Source: Streptococcus timonensis
GTDB lineage: Bacteria > Bacillota > Bacilli > Lactobacillales > Streptococcaceae
Length of the DNA stretch: 64,000 nt
Direction: 5' to 3'
NCBI RefSeq assembly: GCF_900095845.1
Contig: NZ_FMIX01000004.1
Coordinates: 813,501-877,500 of the forward strand
The notes under the pieces are model-generated. The model was given only the letters and a program-made list of their open reading frames with translations. It was not told where the DNA came from and ran no database searches. Position numbers and translations under genes: made by a program. This document shows, piece by piece, positions 32,271 to 44,693 of the stretch. Position 1 is the stretch's first letter; every line of letters begins with the position of its first letter.

Positions 32271-32903
32271 TTAAAAGACGACTTTGGTTCCATGAAGTTG
32301 ATTGACACCTAGTCGGTCAATAAATTCTTGGCGATTGTCCATATCAATCCCGCCACCAGGTAAAATTTCAATTTTACCTGTAGCATAGTCTAGTAATCTC
32401 TGATAACGACTAAAACGTTTCTCTAAAGAATCACCAGATACCCCGGCACGAGTGAGAATACGTTTCACACCAGCTTGACTTAACCAATCAATGGCTTCCA
32501 ATTGATCTTGGTCGCTCAATTCATCAAAAGCCATATGGAAAACTATTTCCATTCCATTTGATGCAGCAATTAGCTTTTCAAGATTAAACTTATCTAACTT
32601 GTTGTCAGCTGTTAATGCCCCAAATACAACCCCCTGACTTCCTGCTTGAGCTGTCAAACGAATATCATCAAGCATGATAGCTACTTCTTGGTTGGTGAAG
32701 ACAAAGTCACCACCTCGTGGACGAATCATGGTCATAATGGTAGTTTCATAGTTAGCTGCAAGTTCTACTGCAGCCTTTGTCACTCCATAACTTGGGGTTG
32801 TTCCACCTACCGCTAAATTGTCACAGAGTTCAATACGACGAGCTCCGGCTTCCATAGCTTTTTCAATTAAAGTAAAATTTTCAGCACAAAATTCGTAAAT
32901 CAT
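32271..32903 (-). CDS. cutC: CutC family protein
   Basis: 210 aa TIM-barrel protein with the family patterns RIELCDNLAVGGTTPSYG and MIRPRGGDF, and the C-terminal EILPGGGI motif. CutC was first linked to copper homeostasis, but its biochemical activity is unsettled. A TATAAT at about 32935-32940 (minus strand) precedes it. Confidence 0.9.
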   Translation of the reverse strand: MIYEFCAENFTLIEKAMEAGARRIELCDNLAVGGTTPSYGVTKAAVELAANYETTIMTMIRPRGGDFVFTNQEVAIMLDDIRLTAQAGSQGVVFGALTADNKLDKFNLEKLIAASNGMEIVFHMAFDELSDQDQLEAIDWLSQAGVKRILTRAGVSGDSLEKRFSRYQRLLDYATGKIEILPGGGIDMDNRQEFIDRLGVNQLHGTKVVF

Positions 32904-32995
32904 CTGATTCTCCTTGAAGATTTCTTTGAATTTATTATATCATATTAATCTGAGCAACCCCTGCTTTTTATCAAGGGAAATGATTACTTTTTATA

Positions 32996-33355
32996 TTATT
33001 CTTTATCTGGAATTACCTTAAAAAGGTAATAGGTTATAAATACTGTTAAGCAACCTAAAGCGATTTTTACAAGCATAAGCGGAGCAAAATAGATAGAGAT
33101 TCCCATCAAGATATAAATCGAAATGATAATTTTCTTCTTTCGTTCACGAGCAATGGACTTGGTTTCTCTAAAATCCGCAACATAAGTTTGATAGAGCTTG
33201 GTATGATAGAGCCAGTCTTCAAAACGCTTAGAAGATTTTGAAAAACAAGCAATCGACAATAAGAGAAAAGGAGTTGTCGGTAATAAGGGCAAGGCTACAC
33301 CAACTATAGCCAAGGCTAAAGAGATAAATCCTATACAGAGATAAATAATACGCAT
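32996..33355 (-). CDS. YbaN/DUF454 inner-membrane family protein
   Basis: 119 aa. Hydrophobic segments at about 5-35 and two at 75-115, with the family core LPLLPTTPFLLLSIACFSKSS near 23-43 (LPTTPF being the signature). Function unknown. It is a single gene between cutC and topA. Confidence 0.85.
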   Translation of the reverse strand: MRIIYLCIGFISLALAIVGVALPLLPTTPFLLLSIACFSKSSKRFEDWLYHTKLYQTYVADFRETKSIARERKKKIIISIYILMGISIYFAPLMLVKIALGCLTVFITYYLFKVIPDKE

Positions 33356-33426
33356 ATCTTTTCCTTTTTAAAAATTTTATTATTCTAGTTTCCCATAAAG
33401 AGTTGTGATCTGTCAAGTTTTAACTC

Positions 33427-33459
33427 AAAAGGACTGAAATGATGATTTCAGTCCTTATT
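33427..33459 (-). terminator. Terminator after topA
   Basis: Perfect ten-base stem GGACTGAAAT/ATTTCAGTCC, four-base loop, T-run on the minus strand, directly after topA. Confidence 0.9.
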
Positions 33460-33460
33460 A

Positions 33461-35548
33461 TTATTTAATTTTTTCTTCTTCGTAATCCCCGTTACTACAT
33501 ACTACTTGTTTGCCACCACCACGGATTTTTTTCTCCATGAGGAAATTACCACATTTTGGACATTCACGCCCTACAGGCTTGTCCCAAGAAGTAAATTCAC
33601 ATTCTGGATATCGATTGCATCCATAGAAGAGACGATTACGTTTGGTTTTACGTTCAATGACTTGTCCTTGATGACAGTTGGGACAAGTTACCCCAATTTC
33701 TTTTACAATTGCTTGTGTATGGCGGCAATCGGGGAAATTACTACATGCGTAGAATTTACCAAAACGACCTAGCTTAATCACCATTGGACTTCCACAAACT
33801 TCACAATTAAATCCAGCAGGCTCATCCTTAATCTGAATTTTTTCCATTTCTTCTTCGGCTTTTGCGACCTCTTTTGAGAAAGGTTTGTAAAATTCATCGA
33901 TTACTTTTTGCCATTCTTCTTTACCAACTTCTACATCATCTAGTTTTCTTTCCATTTCAGCGGTAAAAGTTACATTGACAATATCGGGGAAGTACTCAAC
34001 AATCAGTTTATTAACAACTTCTCCTAATTCGGTAGGTTCAAAGCGTTTAGATGCTAATCTTACATAGTAACGTTTTTGGATTGTTTCAATGGTTGGAGCA
34101 TAGGTAGATGGACGTCCAACTCCGTTTTCTTCCAAGGTCTTAATCAAAGTAGCCTCAGAATATCGTGCAGGCGGTTGTGTGAAATGCTGTTCCGGTTTGC
34201 TATTGACCTGTTTGACAAGATCTCCCACCTTCATATTTGGTAACATCTTATTCTTATCAGAATCGTTGTAGATCGCCAAATAACCATCAAATTTAACCTG
34301 ACTACCATTTGCTGCAAATTGAACTCCATTTTGAGAGAGCTTAACGGCCATTGTATCAAAGATAGCACCCGTCATCTGACTAGCTACAAAACGATTCCAG
34401 ATAAGCGTATAGAGTTTGAGCTGGTCTTTATCCAAGTACTTAGCAATTTTTTCCGGCGTGTTAAAGACACTTGATGGGCGGATAGCTTCATGGGCATCTT
34501 GAGCACCAGAAGCATTTTTTACCTTACTTCCATGCTTAGAGTACTTGCTTCCAAAACGTTCATTGATGTAGCTTGCTGCTTCATTTTGGGCAACTGGACT
34601 GATACGAGTTGAGTCCGTACGCATGTATGTAATCAAACCTTGTACACCCGTACCAATATTAATTCCCTCATAGAGCTGTTGGGCAACCATCATGGTCTTA
34701 CGAGTACGGAAGTTAATCTTATTTGCCGCATCCATCTGCATGGTTGATGTTGTATAAGGTAGCGGTGCATTACGTTTACGCTCTTTTTTATCTACCTGTT
34801 CCACTGTGAAGTCTTTGCTAGTAAGATGAGATAAAACTTCTTTTACCTTTTCATTAGTAGCTAACTTCATCTTCTTCCCATTCATACCATAGAAAGAAGC
34901 TTGGAACTGCTTGGTTCCCTTTTTAAAGACTCCATCAATAGTCCAATATTCTTCAGGCTGGAAGGCATTAATCTCATTTTCACGGTCAATAATTAACTTG
35001 AGTGCAACAGACTGCACACGACCAGCTGACAAGCCCTTCTTGACCTTCTTCCAAAGAATTGGTGAAATAGAATAACCTACCAAGCGGTCCAAAACACGGC
35101 GAGCTTGTTGCGCATCCACCAAATCCATATCGATTTTACGAGGATCTTTAAAAGCATTTTTTACTGCATCTTTTGTAATCTCGTTGAAAACAACTCGATT
35201 AGCATCATTTTCATCCAATTCGAGAATATGCGCTAAATGCCAAGAAATTGCTTCTCCTTCACGGTCCGGGTCACTCGCTAGAAAGACTTTATCTGACTTC
35301 TTAGCTTCTTTTTTCAAATCATTGATGAGAGGACCTTTACCACGAATATTGATATATTGCGGTTCATAATTATTCTCCACGTCGACTGACATACTTGACT
35401 TTTTCAAATCACGAATATGCCCAACGCTGGCTAAAACCTTATAGTTTCTGCCAAGATATTTTTCAATCGTTTTTGCCTTAGCAGGAGACTCCACGATTAC
35501 TAGATTCTTTTTAGTTGTTGATTTTTTCTTTTTTGTTGCCGTAGCCAC
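33461..35548 (-). CDS. topA: DNA topoisomerase I
   Basis: 695 aa using the GTG at 35548, which follows AAAAGGTG and yields the known N-terminus (V/M)[15 protein letters not shown] domain with DPDREGEA (93-100); active-site tyrosine in [12 protein letters not shown]. Three C-terminal zinc-finger-like repeats follow; the first two have four cysteines, the last keeps only three (CPKC...C). It relaxes negative supercoils. Confidence 0.96.
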   Translation of the reverse strand: MATATKKKKSTTKKNLVIVESPAKAKTIEKYLGRNYKVLASVGHIRDLKKSSMSVDVENNYEPQYINIRGKGPLINDLKKEAKKSDKVFLASDPDREGEAISWHLAHILELDENDANRVVFNEITKDAVKNAFKDPRKIDMDLVDAQQARRVLDRLVGYSISPILWKKVKKGLSAGRVQSVALKLIIDRENEINAFQPEEYWTIDGVFKKGTKQFQASFYGMNGKKMKLATNEKVKEVLSHLTSKDFTVEQVDKKERKRNAPLPYTTSTMQMDAANKINFRTRKTMMVAQQLYEGINIGTGVQGLITYMRTDSTRISPVAQNEAASYINERFGSKYSKHGSKVKNASGAQDAHEAIRPSSVFNTPEKIAKYLDKDQLKLYTLIWNRFVASQMTGAIFDTMAVKLSQNGVQFAANGSQVKFDGYLAIYNDSDKNKMLPNMKVGDLVKQVNSKPEQHFTQPPARYSEATLIKTLEENGVGRPSTYAPTIETIQKRYYVRLASKRFEPTELGEVVNKLIVEYFPDIVNVTFTAEMERKLDDVEVGKEEWQKVIDEFYKPFSKEVAKAEEEMEKIQIKDEPAGFNCEVCGSPMVIKLGRFGKFYACSNFPDCRHTQAIVKEIGVTCPNCHQGQVIERKTKRNRLFYGCNRYPECEFTSWDKPVGRECPKCGNFLMEKKIRGGGKQVVCSNGDYEEEKIK

Positions 35549-35583
35549 AGTATCACACCTTTTCAAAGTAATAAACTTTATAA

Positions 35584-35612
35584 AGTGTAAACCATTTTTG
35601 AGGGACTGTCAA
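35584..35612 (-). promoter_or_regulatory. Promoter of topA
   Basis: Minus-strand TTGACA (35607-35612) and TACACT (35584-35589), 17-base spacer, about 30 bases before the GTG start. Confidence 0.75.
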
Positions 35613-35667
35613 GACTTAACTCCCATAATAAAGAATAAAAGTTTGATAAATGAAATCTTATTTGATT

Positions 35668-36531
35668 CTAAAATTCAAATTCTGATAAGACGTCTTGTCC
35701 ACTCGTAATGAGTTTTGCCCCTTCTTGGATTAAATGATGACAACCGTCTGAACGACCGTCTAAAATACTACCGGGTATAGCAAAGACATCTCTACCTTCT
35801 TCCATTGCACGTTCACAAGTAATCAAACTTCCTGACCTCATCTTTGCTTCTGCAACAATTACTCCTCTGCATAAGCCGGCTATAATACGATTTCTTGCTG
35901 GAAAATGATATTTTAAAGGTTCTTCACCTGGCCCGTATTCGCTTAGGAGCAAATGGTGTTCTCCAATATAATTTTGCAAACGTTTATTTGATTTTGGATA
36001 AAAAATATCAAGTCCTGTACCAATAACTGCAATGGTTTTGCCTCCATTTTGTAAAATAGACATATGAGCTGCCGTATCTATTCCTCTGGCTAGACCACTA
36101 ACGATAACCAATTCATTTTCTAGTCCTTGAATAACTTTTCCTACAGATTTAATTCCAACTTGACTACAAGAGCGACTACCTACAACAGCTACTTTCGGTA
36201 ATTTCAAGAGATTTAAATCTCCTTTATAAAATAGTAAGACTGGTGCATCATATATCTCACAAAGAGAAAAGGGATAGACATCATCTAAAATGGAGAATAA
36301 TGGAAATTTTTCAAAGTCAGTTTTTAATTTTTCCATGCTTTCAAAGGTCAATTTATGATAACGCTCCATAAAAACCACTGGATTTCGACACTCAGATACT
36401 TCCGCTATAGTTTCTAAGGTTAATTCTTGATCGTAAATTTCTCCATATTGAAGTACCTTTAATACCTGCTGATTGCTTAAACCAGCTTTCTTCAATTTAT
36501 AAATTTCGAAATTATCAATTTTAATCTTCAT
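35668..36531 (-). CDS. dprA: DNA processing protein DprA/Smf
   Basis: 287 aa. A short N-terminal SAM-like region precedes an extended Rossmann fold with VVGSRSCSQVG and SGLARGIDTAAH, and the GTGLDIFYP and ARNRIIAGL motifs. DprA loads RecA on incoming single-stranded DNA during transformation and, in pneumococcus, helps shut off competence. No combox (TACGAATA-type) is obvious directly upstream in the visible sequence. Confidence 0.95.
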   Translation of the reverse strand: MKIKIDNFEIYKLKKAGLSNQQVLKVLQYGEIYDQELTLETIAEVSECRNPVVFMERYHKLTFESMEKLKTDFEKFPLFSILDDVYPFSLCEIYDAPVLLFYKGDLNLLKLPKVAVVGSRSCSQVGIKSVGKVIQGLENELVIVSGLARGIDTAAHMSILQNGGKTIAVIGTGLDIFYPKSNKRLQNYIGEHHLLLSEYGPGEEPLKYHFPARNRIIAGLCRGVIVAEAKMRSGSLITCERAMEEGRDVFAIPGSILDGRSDGCHHLIQEGAKLITSGQDVLSEFEF

Positions 36532-36579
36532 ATATATCTCCTTGCTTATTCTACTTATCTATACATTCGCAAAAAAAGA

Positions 36580-36620
36580 AAAAAACTTCCTAAACAAACC
36601 ATTTTTGTTAAGGAAGTTAA
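36580..36620 (-). terminator. Terminator after dapA
   Basis: Minus-strand stem AACTTCCTTAACAAA with TTTGTTTAGGAAGTT (one mismatch region) followed by TTTTTTC; lies 17 bases past the dapA stop. Confidence 0.85.
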
Positions 36621-36636
36621 TGATGATATTGATTTA

Positions 36637-37572
36637 TTAATAATCTGGACGAAGAACCCCAGTTACAGTTGCTTTAGTCGCTTCATAGTCACCATCGATA
36701 ACAACTTTGATAATCCGTTTAGCGTCTTCTTCAGGAGCAGGCACTAATGGCAATCGAGTTGGACCAGCTGCAAATCCCATGTAATTGAGAACAGCCTTAA
36801 CAGGTGCTGGACTTGGATATGAGAAGAGGGCATTGACTTTGGGGATAAATTGTCTTTGAATAGCAGCTGCTTTTTTAATATCACTTTCAGCTATAGCTGT
36901 AAACATTTCATGCATCTCATCACCATTTGTATGAGATGCAACTGAGATAACCCCGTCAGCCCCAAGGTTCATTGCATGGAAGGCGTCTCCGTCTTCTCCA
37001 GTATAGATTAAGAACTCCTCTGGCTTATGTTCTATTAAATAAGCCATATTTGCAAGACTGGTACATTCTTTAACACCAATAATATTTGGATGCTCAGCCA
37101 AACGGAGCATAGTTTCAGGAGTAAGCTCTACAACTACACGACCTGGAATATTATAGAGAATGATTGGCAAATCCGATGCATCTGCAATCGCCTTAAAGTG
37201 TTGGTACATCCCTTCTTGTGATGGTTTATTGTAGTATGGCACAATCGCAAGCCCTGCTGCAAAGCCACCAAATTCAGCTACTTCTTTAACGAACTCAATG
37301 GAGTCTCGCGTATCATTAGTACCGATACCAGCAATCAAAGGAACCCGTCCTTTGACCACCTTCTGTACTGCTGCAAAAAGTTCCAGCTCCTCATCGTGAG
37401 TAAGAGTTGGACTTTCAGCAGTTGTCCCTGCTAATAGAATTCCATCCGTATGATGGGACAATAAATGTTCAATTAGCTCTGGAATAGCTTCAAAATTGAT
37501 TGAACCATCAGCATGAAAGGGCGTTATAAAGGCTGTGATGATTTTACATTCTTTTAAATCATGATAAGACAT
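36637..37572 (-). CDS. dapA: 4-hydroxy-tetrahydrodipicolinate synthase
   Basis: 311 aa from the ATG at 37572 (MSYHDLKEC), preferred over a start three codons upstream. Schiff-base Lys168 in [10 protein letters not shown] and Tyr140 in ILYNIPGR are in place. It condenses pyruvate with aspartate semialdehyde, the first step to lysine and the peptidoglycan cross-link residue. asd, making its substrate, lies just upstream; the gap holds a hairpin-rich repeat. Confidence 0.95.
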   Translation of the reverse strand: MSYHDLKECKIITAFITPFHADGSINFEAIPELIEHLLSHHTDGILLAGTTAESPTLTHDEELELFAAVQKVVKGRVPLIAGIGTNDTRDSIEFVKEVAEFGGFAAGLAIVPYYNKPSQEGMYQHFKAIADASDLPIILYNIPGRVVVELTPETMLRLAEHPNIIGVKECTSLANMAYLIEHKPEEFLIYTGEDGDAFHAMNLGADGVISVASHTNGDEMHEMFTAIAESDIKKAAAIQRQFIPKVNALFSYPSPAPVKAVLNYMGFAAGPTRLPLVPAPEEDAKRIIKVVIDGDYEATKATVTGVLRPDY

Positions 37573-37594
37573 AGGAAACACCTTTCTCTATATA

Positions 37595-37711
37595 AGAAAG
37601 AGGCTGGGGCATACTTGCCTTTGCCTCCTGTACTGTAAGAAAAACAACTAGAATAGCTAGATTGCAAAGGAGAAATCAAACTTATCGAGTTACTGATTTC
37701 TGTTTTGCACC
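37595..37711 (-). repeat. Hairpin-rich intergenic element between asd and dapA
   Basis: On the minus strand it begins right after the asd stop. A stem TGCAAA-AGAAATC/GATTTCT-TTTGCA comes first, and a second stem GAGGC-GGCA/TGCC-GCCTC with a T-run (37596-37628) comes last. Its first 50 bases align with the element at 53112-53289 (shared ACAGAAATC.GTAA.TCG.TA and ATTTC), and both end in an AGGCTGGG-type hairpin, so they are diverged copies of one family. Here it lies in the dapA leader. Confidence 0.65.
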
Positions 37712-38788
37712 CTATTTCAATTCAAATTTTAATTCTGTAGTTGGACGAACCAACCCACGTTCGTGAAGCGTTTCTGCGATTTGAACTGAGTTCCAAGCTG
37801 CACCCTTGAGAAGGTTATCAGATACTACCCACATATGAATACCTTTTTCAGCATCCAAGTCTTTGCGGATACGACCAACAAAGGTGTCACGAGAACCAAC
37901 AGCATTAATAGCTTGAGGATAAATTTGATTTGCAACATCATCCTCTAAAACTGAACCTGGGAAGCTTGCGATAGTAGCTTTTACTTCATCGATAGGAGCT
38001 ACTTCTTTTGTTTCAATGTAGATTGACTCTGAGTGAGCTGATAAAACTGGAATACGCACACAAGTTGCTGAAACGGCAATGCTATCGTCTTCCATTATCT
38101 TCTTAGTTTCCTTGGTCATCTTCATCTCTTCGTATGTGTAATCATTTTCTGTGAAGACGTCAATTTGAGGAAGGGCATTAAAAGCAATTGGATAGTGTTT
38201 CTTATCGCCACCAGATGGCAAGATTTCCGCATGCAAATCACGTGGATTTACACCATCATTCAATACTTCACGCAATTCACGTTGTGTCTCAAGAATGGCT
38301 CCCATACCTGCACCTGAAACAGCTTGATAAGTTGAAACAATGATACGATCTAAGCCCCATTTTTGACGAACTGGTTCAAGAGCTACCATCATTTGGATAG
38401 TTGAACAGTTAGGACATGCAATGATCCCGTTATGAGCATCAAGAGCATGGGCGTTTACTTCAGGAACAACCAATGGCACATCTGGATTTTGACGGAAATA
38501 AGAAGTGTTATCTACTACTACTGCCCCTGCTTTAACAGCATAAGGTGCGTATTTTGCAGAAGTTGAACCACCAGCTGAGAAGAGAGCAATATCAACACCT
38601 TCAAAAGCTTCTTCGGTTGTTTCTTCAATAGTCACATCTTGGCCCTTAAATTGCAAGACCTTTCCTGCAGAACGTGCAGACGCAAGGTAGCGAATCTTAT
38701 CGATTGGAAGAGTTGATTCTTCCAACATTTTAATCATTTGAGCACCAACGGCACCTGTAGCACCGACAACAGCAACTGTATATCCCAT
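37712..38788 (-). CDS. asd: Aspartate-semialdehyde dehydrogenase
   Basis: 358 aa. NADP loop GATGAVG (9-15) and catalytic Cys128 in ACPNCST. It reduces aspartyl phosphate to aspartate semialdehyde for lysine, threonine and methionine synthesis. It is first of the asd-dapA pair on the minus strand. Confidence 0.96.
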   Translation of the reverse strand: MGYTVAVVGATGAVGAQMIKMLEESTLPIDKIRYLASARSAGKVLQFKGQDVTIEETTEEAFEGVDIALFSAGGSTSAKYAPYAVKAGAVVVDNTSYFRQNPDVPLVVPEVNAHALDAHNGIIACPNCSTIQMMVALEPVRQKWGLDRIIVSTYQAVSGAGMGAILETQRELREVLNDGVNPRDLHAEILPSGGDKKHYPIAFNALPQIDVFTENDYTYEEMKMTKETKKIMEDDSIAVSATCVRIPVLSAHSESIYIETKEVAPIDEVKATIASFPGSVLEDDVANQIYPQAINAVGSRDTFVGRIRKDLDAEKGIHMWVVSDNLLKGAAWNSVQIAETLHERGLVRPTTELKFELK

Positions 38789-38892
38789 AACAAACCTCTT
38801 TTGGAATTTTCTAAAAATTTCTATAATATGAACATTATACTACTTTTTAGAAAAATTGAAAAGTATTTTTTGGACACATTTCTGAAAACTAA

Positions 38893-38926
38893 AAGAAAAG
38901 GTCTGCATTATTCTGCAGACCTCTTT
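38893..38926 (-). terminator. Terminator after srtA
   Basis: Perfect stem AGGTCTGCA/TGCAGACCT flanked by T-rich tracts on both strands; adjoins the srtA stop. Confidence 0.88.
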
Positions 38927-39676
38927 CTATAGAGAAAATTGTTTATATGGTTTATTGAATGCATCTAAAACATCAGATGATGTTTCTGCATATGATTTAG
39001 TTTCTGATAAAATTCCTTTAACGATGATTCTCTCAGCGGCATCATAATCCACACAAGTTACTAAAGTAATCTCATCGATACCCTCACGATCTTGAATTTC
39101 ATCTACACGATCAGGTGTCACACGTTTAACTTCAGTGATTTCATATGAGTACACTTTATCTTTATCAGTTAGATAAATTTTCATTCCCTTTTCAGCACGA
39201 TCTAAAGGAGAAAAAAGCATATTTTCTGCATTTTTAGCTGAAAAAACGTGGTGACTGGCTAGTGAATAGTTACCTTGTCCCATTACTTGGTCAGGCTTCA
39301 TAGTACCAGCTCCATAATAGAGATTAATGTTATTTAAACCTTTAAAAATTGGTAGATTAAGCTCTAGCTCAGGAATTGCAATTCCCCCAATAACTGGAAG
39401 TTGCTGTGCATCCCATTGAGCAGCTAACACAGCTTCTGATGAGATAGCTTTTACTGAATTAAAATCGAAATTCCCATCTGCTCCCTCATTTTCTTCAAGT
39501 TTCTCTTTTGAAACTTGGCTAACTTGATATTTGTTTGTATTCCATATCATAAAGATATTTCTAATTTGTGAGTTAAAAATAAAAGCCAAGGAAATGAGAA
39601 TGAGGAAAGAAGCTAAAATATTGATGAATAAATTTTTACGATTCTTTTTGTTTCTTTTAATTCTTTTACGAGACAT
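38927..39676 (-). CDS. srtA: Sortase A
   Basis: 249 aa, type II membrane protein: very basic N-terminus (KRIKRNKKNRK), one transmembrane segment (16-36), then the sortase barrel outside. The catalytic triad aligns with S. pyogenes SrtA: His142 in LASHH, Cys208 in TLVTC and Arg216. It anchors LPXTG proteins to peptidoglycan. Its ATG overlaps the gyrA stop by one base, the usual streptococcal gyrA-srtA linkage. Confidence 0.96.
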   Translation of the reverse strand: MSRKRIKRNKKNRKNLFINILASFLILISLAFIFNSQIRNIFMIWNTNKYQVSQVSKEKLEENEGADGNFDFNSVKAISSEAVLAAQWDAQQLPVIGGIAIPELELNLPIFKGLNNINLYYGAGTMKPDQVMGQGNYSLASHHVFSAKNAENMLFSPLDRAEKGMKIYLTDKDKVYSYEITEVKRVTPDRVDEIQDREGIDEITLVTCVDYDAAERIIVKGILSETKSYAETSSDVLDAFNKPYKQFSL

Positions 39677-42144
39677 TATTCTTCACTTTCTGTTTCGTTT
39701 TCTGCCCCAACTTCTTCCTTCTCCGCTGCAGCAACACTTGTAAAGGTCACGATCTTAGCATTATCGTCCAGACGCATAACCTTTACACCCATAGTAGAAC
39801 GTCCAGTTTGAGAGATATTGGCGACATTGGTACGAATCATGACACCTGTGTCAGTAATAATCATTAAGTCCTCATCACCTTTAACTGTTAGAAGACCTGC
39901 TAGTGGACCATTTTTCTCAACGATGTTAGCAGTTTTCATACCTTTACCAGCACGGCCTTTAGTTGGGTACTCCGTAGCAACTGTACGTTTACCATAACCT
40001 TTTTCGGTAATGATTAGAACCTCATCTTGGTCAGTAATAACTCTAGCACCGACGACTGTGTCACCTTCACGGAGATTTACTCCTTTAACACCTGTGGCAC
40101 TACGACTCATACTACGAACGGTCGATTGGTTGAAACGAACTGCATATCCCAATTTAGTACCAATGATGATATCTGTATCTTTTTCAGTCAACAGAACATT
40201 GATTAACTCATCATCTTCCTTAAGATTCAAAGCCTTTAGACCATTTTGTCGGATATTTGCAAATTCTTTAACACTGGTTCTCTTAACAATACCAGCTCTT
40301 GTAGTAAAGAAGAGATATGCATCGTCACTACGTTCTGATTCGACATTAATGATGGTTTGAATGCTTTCACCTTCATCTAGTTTCAATAGGTTTACAACAG
40401 GCAATCCTTTAGCTGTACGACCGTATTCAGGAATTTCATACCCCTTAAGTCGGTAGACACGGCCTTTATTAGTAAAGAAGAGCAGGTGATCATGAGTGCT
40501 GGTCGAAACTAACTCCCTGACAAAGTCATCATCCTTGACTCCTGTACCCTGTACGCCACGTCCACCACGTTTTTGGGCAGTAAACTCGTCTTGGTCCAAA
40601 CGTTTGATATAACCTTTATTTGATAGAGTAATCAAAACATCTGTCTCTTCGATCAAATCTTCATCTTCGAGGGTCAAGACTTCACCGACCATCAACTCTG
40701 TACGACGTTTATCAGCAAATTTGCGTTTCACTTCATCAAGTTCTTCTTTGATAATTTGCGCAACACGTTCTGGTTTAGCAAGAATGTCCGCTAAGTCAGC
40801 AATCAAAGCAATCAACTCATCATATTCTGATTGAATCTTGTCACGTTCCAAACCTGTCAAGCGACGTAGACGCATATCAAGAATAGCTTGACTTTGACGC
40901 TCAGAAAGCTTGAACTTGCTCATCAATTCTGCTTGCGCTTCTTGGTCAGTTTCACTTGCACGGATGATACGAATGACTTCGTCAATGTGATCCAAAGCAA
41001 TCAAGAGACCTTCTAAAATGTGGGCGCGTGCCTCAGCTTTTTCTTTATCAAATTGAGTACGACGTGTTACTACTTCTTTTTGATGTTCAATATAAGCATC
41101 CAAGATTTGACGAAGAGATAAAATCTTTGGAACACCATTTTGAATGGCAAGCATATTAAAACCAAAGCTAGTTTGCATCTGTGTCATCTTAAATAGATTA
41201 TTTAAGATGACATTGGCAGATGCATCACGTCTAACTTCAATAACAAAACGAACACCCTCACGGTTAGATTCATCACGAACAGCTGTAATTCCATCGATAC
41301 GTTTTTCCTGAACTAAGCGCACAATATGCTCATGAACTTTTGTCTTATTAACCATATACGGGAATTCCGTAACAACAATACGCTCGCGACCAGTTTTTGT
41401 TTCTTCGATTTCAGTTCGAGAACGAAGAACAATCGAACCTTTACCTGTATCATAAGCTTTATGGATACCTGATCTACCCATGACAAGAGCCCCAGTTGGG
41501 AAATCTGGACCAGGTAAGACTTCCATCAGATCTTTAGTAGTAACTTCTGGATTGTCCATAACTAGTTTAACAGCATCAATAGTCTCACCAAGATTGTGAG
41601 GTGGAATATTAGTTGCCATACCAACAGCGATACCAGTAGCTCCATTAACTAGAAGATTTGGGAAACGTGCTGGTAATACCATTGGTTCACGTTCATTGGC
41701 ATCATAGTTATCAACAAAATCAACAGTATTTTTATTGATATCTCGAAGCATTTCAAGAGCAATTTTGCTCATACGAGCTTCAGTATAACGTTGGGCAGCG
41801 GCGCCATCACCATCCATTGAACCAAAGTTTCCGTGTCCATCAACAAGCATATAACGATAGCTCCACCATTGAGCCATACGAACCATCGCTTCGTATATTG
41901 AAGAGTCACCATGCGGATGGTATTTACCCATGACATCCCCGGTAATACGAGCAGATTTCTTATGAGGTTTGTCAGGTGTAACTCCCAATTCGTTCATACC
42001 ATACAAAATGCGACGATGAACAGGCTTTAACCCATCTCGGACATCAGGAAGAGCCCGCGATACGATAACACTCATAGCATAATCGATAAAGCTGGTTTTC
42101 ATCTCCTTGGTCAGATTGACATTCACTAAATTTTTATCTTGCAT
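39676..42144 (-). CDS. gyrA: DNA gyrase subunit A
   Basis: 822 aa from the ATG at 42144 ([10 protein letters not shown]). Catalytic tyrosine is Tyr120 in [10 protein letters not shown]. The quinolone-resistance region reads [11 protein letters not shown] with Ser81 and Glu85, the residues of fluoroquinolone-susceptible streptococci. Six C-terminal beta-pinwheel repeats follow. With GyrB it introduces negative supercoils. Confidence 0.98.
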   Translation of the reverse strand: MQDKNLVNVNLTKEMKTSFIDYAMSVIVSRALPDVRDGLKPVHRRILYGMNELGVTPDKPHKKSARITGDVMGKYHPHGDSSIYEAMVRMAQWWSYRYMLVDGHGNFGSMDGDGAAAQRYTEARMSKIALEMLRDINKNTVDFVDNYDANEREPMVLPARFPNLLVNGATGIAVGMATNIPPHNLGETIDAVKLVMDNPEVTTKDLMEVLPGPDFPTGALVMGRSGIHKAYDTGKGSIVLRSRTEIEETKTGRERIVVTEFPYMVNKTKVHEHIVRLVQEKRIDGITAVRDESNREGVRFVIEVRRDASANVILNNLFKMTQMQTSFGFNMLAIQNGVPKILSLRQILDAYIEHQKEVVTRRTQFDKEKAEARAHILEGLLIALDHIDEVIRIIRASETDQEAQAELMSKFKLSERQSQAILDMRLRRLTGLERDKIQSEYDELIALIADLADILAKPERVAQIIKEELDEVKRKFADKRRTELMVGEVLTLEDEDLIEETDVLITLSNKGYIKRLDQDEFTAQKRGGRGVQGTGVKDDDFVRELVSTSTHDHLLFFTNKGRVYRLKGYEIPEYGRTAKGLPVVNLLKLDEGESIQTIINVESERSDDAYLFFTTRAGIVKRTSVKEFANIRQNGLKALNLKEDDELINVLLTEKDTDIIIGTKLGYAVRFNQSTVRSMSRSATGVKGVNLREGDTVVGARVITDQDEVLIITEKGYGKRTVATEYPTKGRAGKGMKTANIVEKNGPLAGLLTVKGDEDLMIITDTGVMIRTNVANISQTGRSTMGVKVMRLDDNAKIVTFTSVAAAEKEEVGAENETESEE

Positions 42145-42181
42145 TAACAAATGCCTCGTTTCACTATTAGTAATTACATAT

Positions 42182-42195
42182 ATTATACCATAGTT
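42182..42195 (-). promoter_or_regulatory. Extended -10 promoter of gyrA
   Basis: Minus strand reads TGGTATAAT (TATAAT at 42182-42187) without a good -35; it is back-to-back with the ldh promoter region. Confidence 0.65.
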
Positions 42196-42222
42196 TGGAC
42201 TTTTTTACAGTTTAGCAACATG

Positions 42223-43326
<1,104 letters not shown>

Positions 43327-43336
43327 TTAAGTCATT

Positions 43337-43377
43337 AAAAAACTGTCTAGAAAAATAGTCTAGACAGTTTTTGTTTT
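43337..43377 (+). terminator. Bidirectional terminator between ldh and etrx2
   Basis: Perfect stem AAAAACTGTCTAGA/TCTAGACAGTTTTT; T-rich in both directions, shared by the convergent ldh and thioredoxin-like genes. Confidence 0.9.
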
Positions 43378-43383
43378 GCTAAT

Positions 43384-43974
43384 TTATTCCATTTCAGAAA
43401 ATGCTTTTTCTGCATCAGCATTACTAATTGCTCCAAGCTGGATTTTCCCAATTTTTCCTTGAGAATCTATTAGAAATTCTGTAGGAATACTTCTAATTTG
43501 ATAGGCCTGGAAAGTAGCTCCTTGTGTATCATACAAGACTGGTATATCCTTATATCCTTGATCCTGATACCATTTCGGAAATTGCTCGACAGACTTTTCA
43601 CCTTGTAAACCTGGTGCTATAACAGTTAGAATCTCAAAATCACGATCTTCTTTAGCAGCAAGTTCCATTAATTCTGGCATACTTTTACGGCAAGGACCAC
43701 ACCAAGATGCCCAGAATTTAAGATAGACTTTTTTACCTCTGTAGTCAGACAATTTTACTTCTTTACCATCCATGGATTGCAAGGTAAAGTCTGGCGCTTC
43801 TTGTCCTACAGCTACTTGCTGTATAGTTGTTTGTGTCTTACTTGTTTGCTGTTTACTTTGAGTCTGGCTTTGAGACTCTTTATTTTCTTTATTTTCTTTA
43901 CTTTGCTCATTGCCACAAGCTATCAAAAGAAAAATAGACAAGAAACTAATTGCTATATATGCTAATTTTTTCAT
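43384..43974 (-). CDS. Surface thioredoxin-like lipoprotein (Etrx2/TlpA family)
   Basis: 196 aa. Lipoprotein signal with lipobox IAC (Cys20), a Gln/Ser/Thr/Lys-rich linker (22-52), then a TlpA/AhpC-type thioredoxin domain with active site WCGPC (Cys92, Cys95). It would reduce oxidised surface proteins, probably partner methionine sulfoxide reductases, taking electrons from the CcdA protein encoded upstream (11-base gap). From memory it matches pneumococcal Etrx2. Confidence 0.9.
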   Translation of the reverse strand: MKKLAYIAISFLSIFLLIACGNEQSKENKENKESQSQTQSKQQTSKTQTTIQQVAVGQEAPDFTLQSMDGKEVKLSDYRGKKVYLKFWASWCGPCRKSMPELMELAAKEDRDFEILTVIAPGLQGEKSVEQFPKWYQDQGYKDIPVLYDTQGATFQAYQIRSIPTEFLIDSQGKIGKIQLGAISNADAEKAFSEME

Positions 43975-43985
43975 ATTAAACTCCT

Positions 43986-44693
43986 TTAACCAAAAATACC
44001 AGACAAACTATTTAACTGTCCTAACATTAATAGAATTCCCATCAGTATGATGAGAAAACCTCCAATTTTCTTAAGTAAGATTAAACGAGGTTTGATTTTA
44101 CTGAAATAGGGCATTACAAAACCAGAAGCCAAGGCTAATATTAAAAATGGTAATGCCATTCCTAGGGTATAAACTAATGTCAAAATAGCCCCTTGGAGAG
44201 CTCCATTTCCTCCTGATGCTGCTAGAGCAAGTACCGAACTTAAAACTGGACCAATACAAGGTGTCCATCCAAAGCTAAAAGTTATACCAAGTAGAAAGGC
44301 TGACAAATAACGATTTGACTGTTTTCTGTTAACATTAAAACTTTTTTGAACCTCTAACTTTTTAAAATGAACTACTTCCATCTGATGTAATCCTAAGATG
44401 ATAATGATAGCTCCCATGACATAACGGAACCAATCAGCATACAGTAAATTACCTAAGAAGCCAGCTCCAAATCCTAAAATAAAGAATATCACTGAAATAC
44501 CAGCAATAAAGGATAATGTACTAATTAGACCGGACCAAGCAACATCTCTTCCAAATAAGCGAAATGTTCTTGATTTACTGTCATTATCTAAGAGAATACC
44601 TGTATAGACTGGTAATAAAGGGAATATACACGGCGAGAAGAACGATAACACACCTGCTAAAAAGACAGACACAAAAAATAAAATACTTTCCAA
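43986..44693 (-). CDS. ccdA: Cytochrome c biogenesis-type thiol transporter CcdA
   Basis: 235 aa using the TTG at 44693, which follows GAAGGAAG; the longer frame adds nine unlikely residues. Six membrane segments, with redox cysteines Cys22 (SPCIFPLL) and Cys146 (TPCIGPV). It carries reducing equivalents from cytoplasmic thioredoxin to the extracellular thioredoxin-like lipoprotein next to it. Confidence 0.9.
   Translation of the reverse strand: MESILFFVSVFLAGVLSFFSPCIFPLLPVYTGILLDNDSKSRTFRLFGRDVAWSGLISTLSFIAGISVIFFILGFGAGFLGNLLYADWFRYVMGAIIIILGLHQMEVVHFKKLEVQKSFNVNRKQSNRYLSAFLLGITFSFGWTPCIGPVLSSVLALAASGGNGALQGAILTLVYTLGMALPFLILALASGFVMPYFSKIKPRLILLKKIGGFLIILMGILLMLGQLNSLSGIFG

Noticed and set aside
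39676-42144. Possible fluoroquinolone-resistance change in gyrA
   Set aside because: Ser81 and Glu85 are the susceptible residues.
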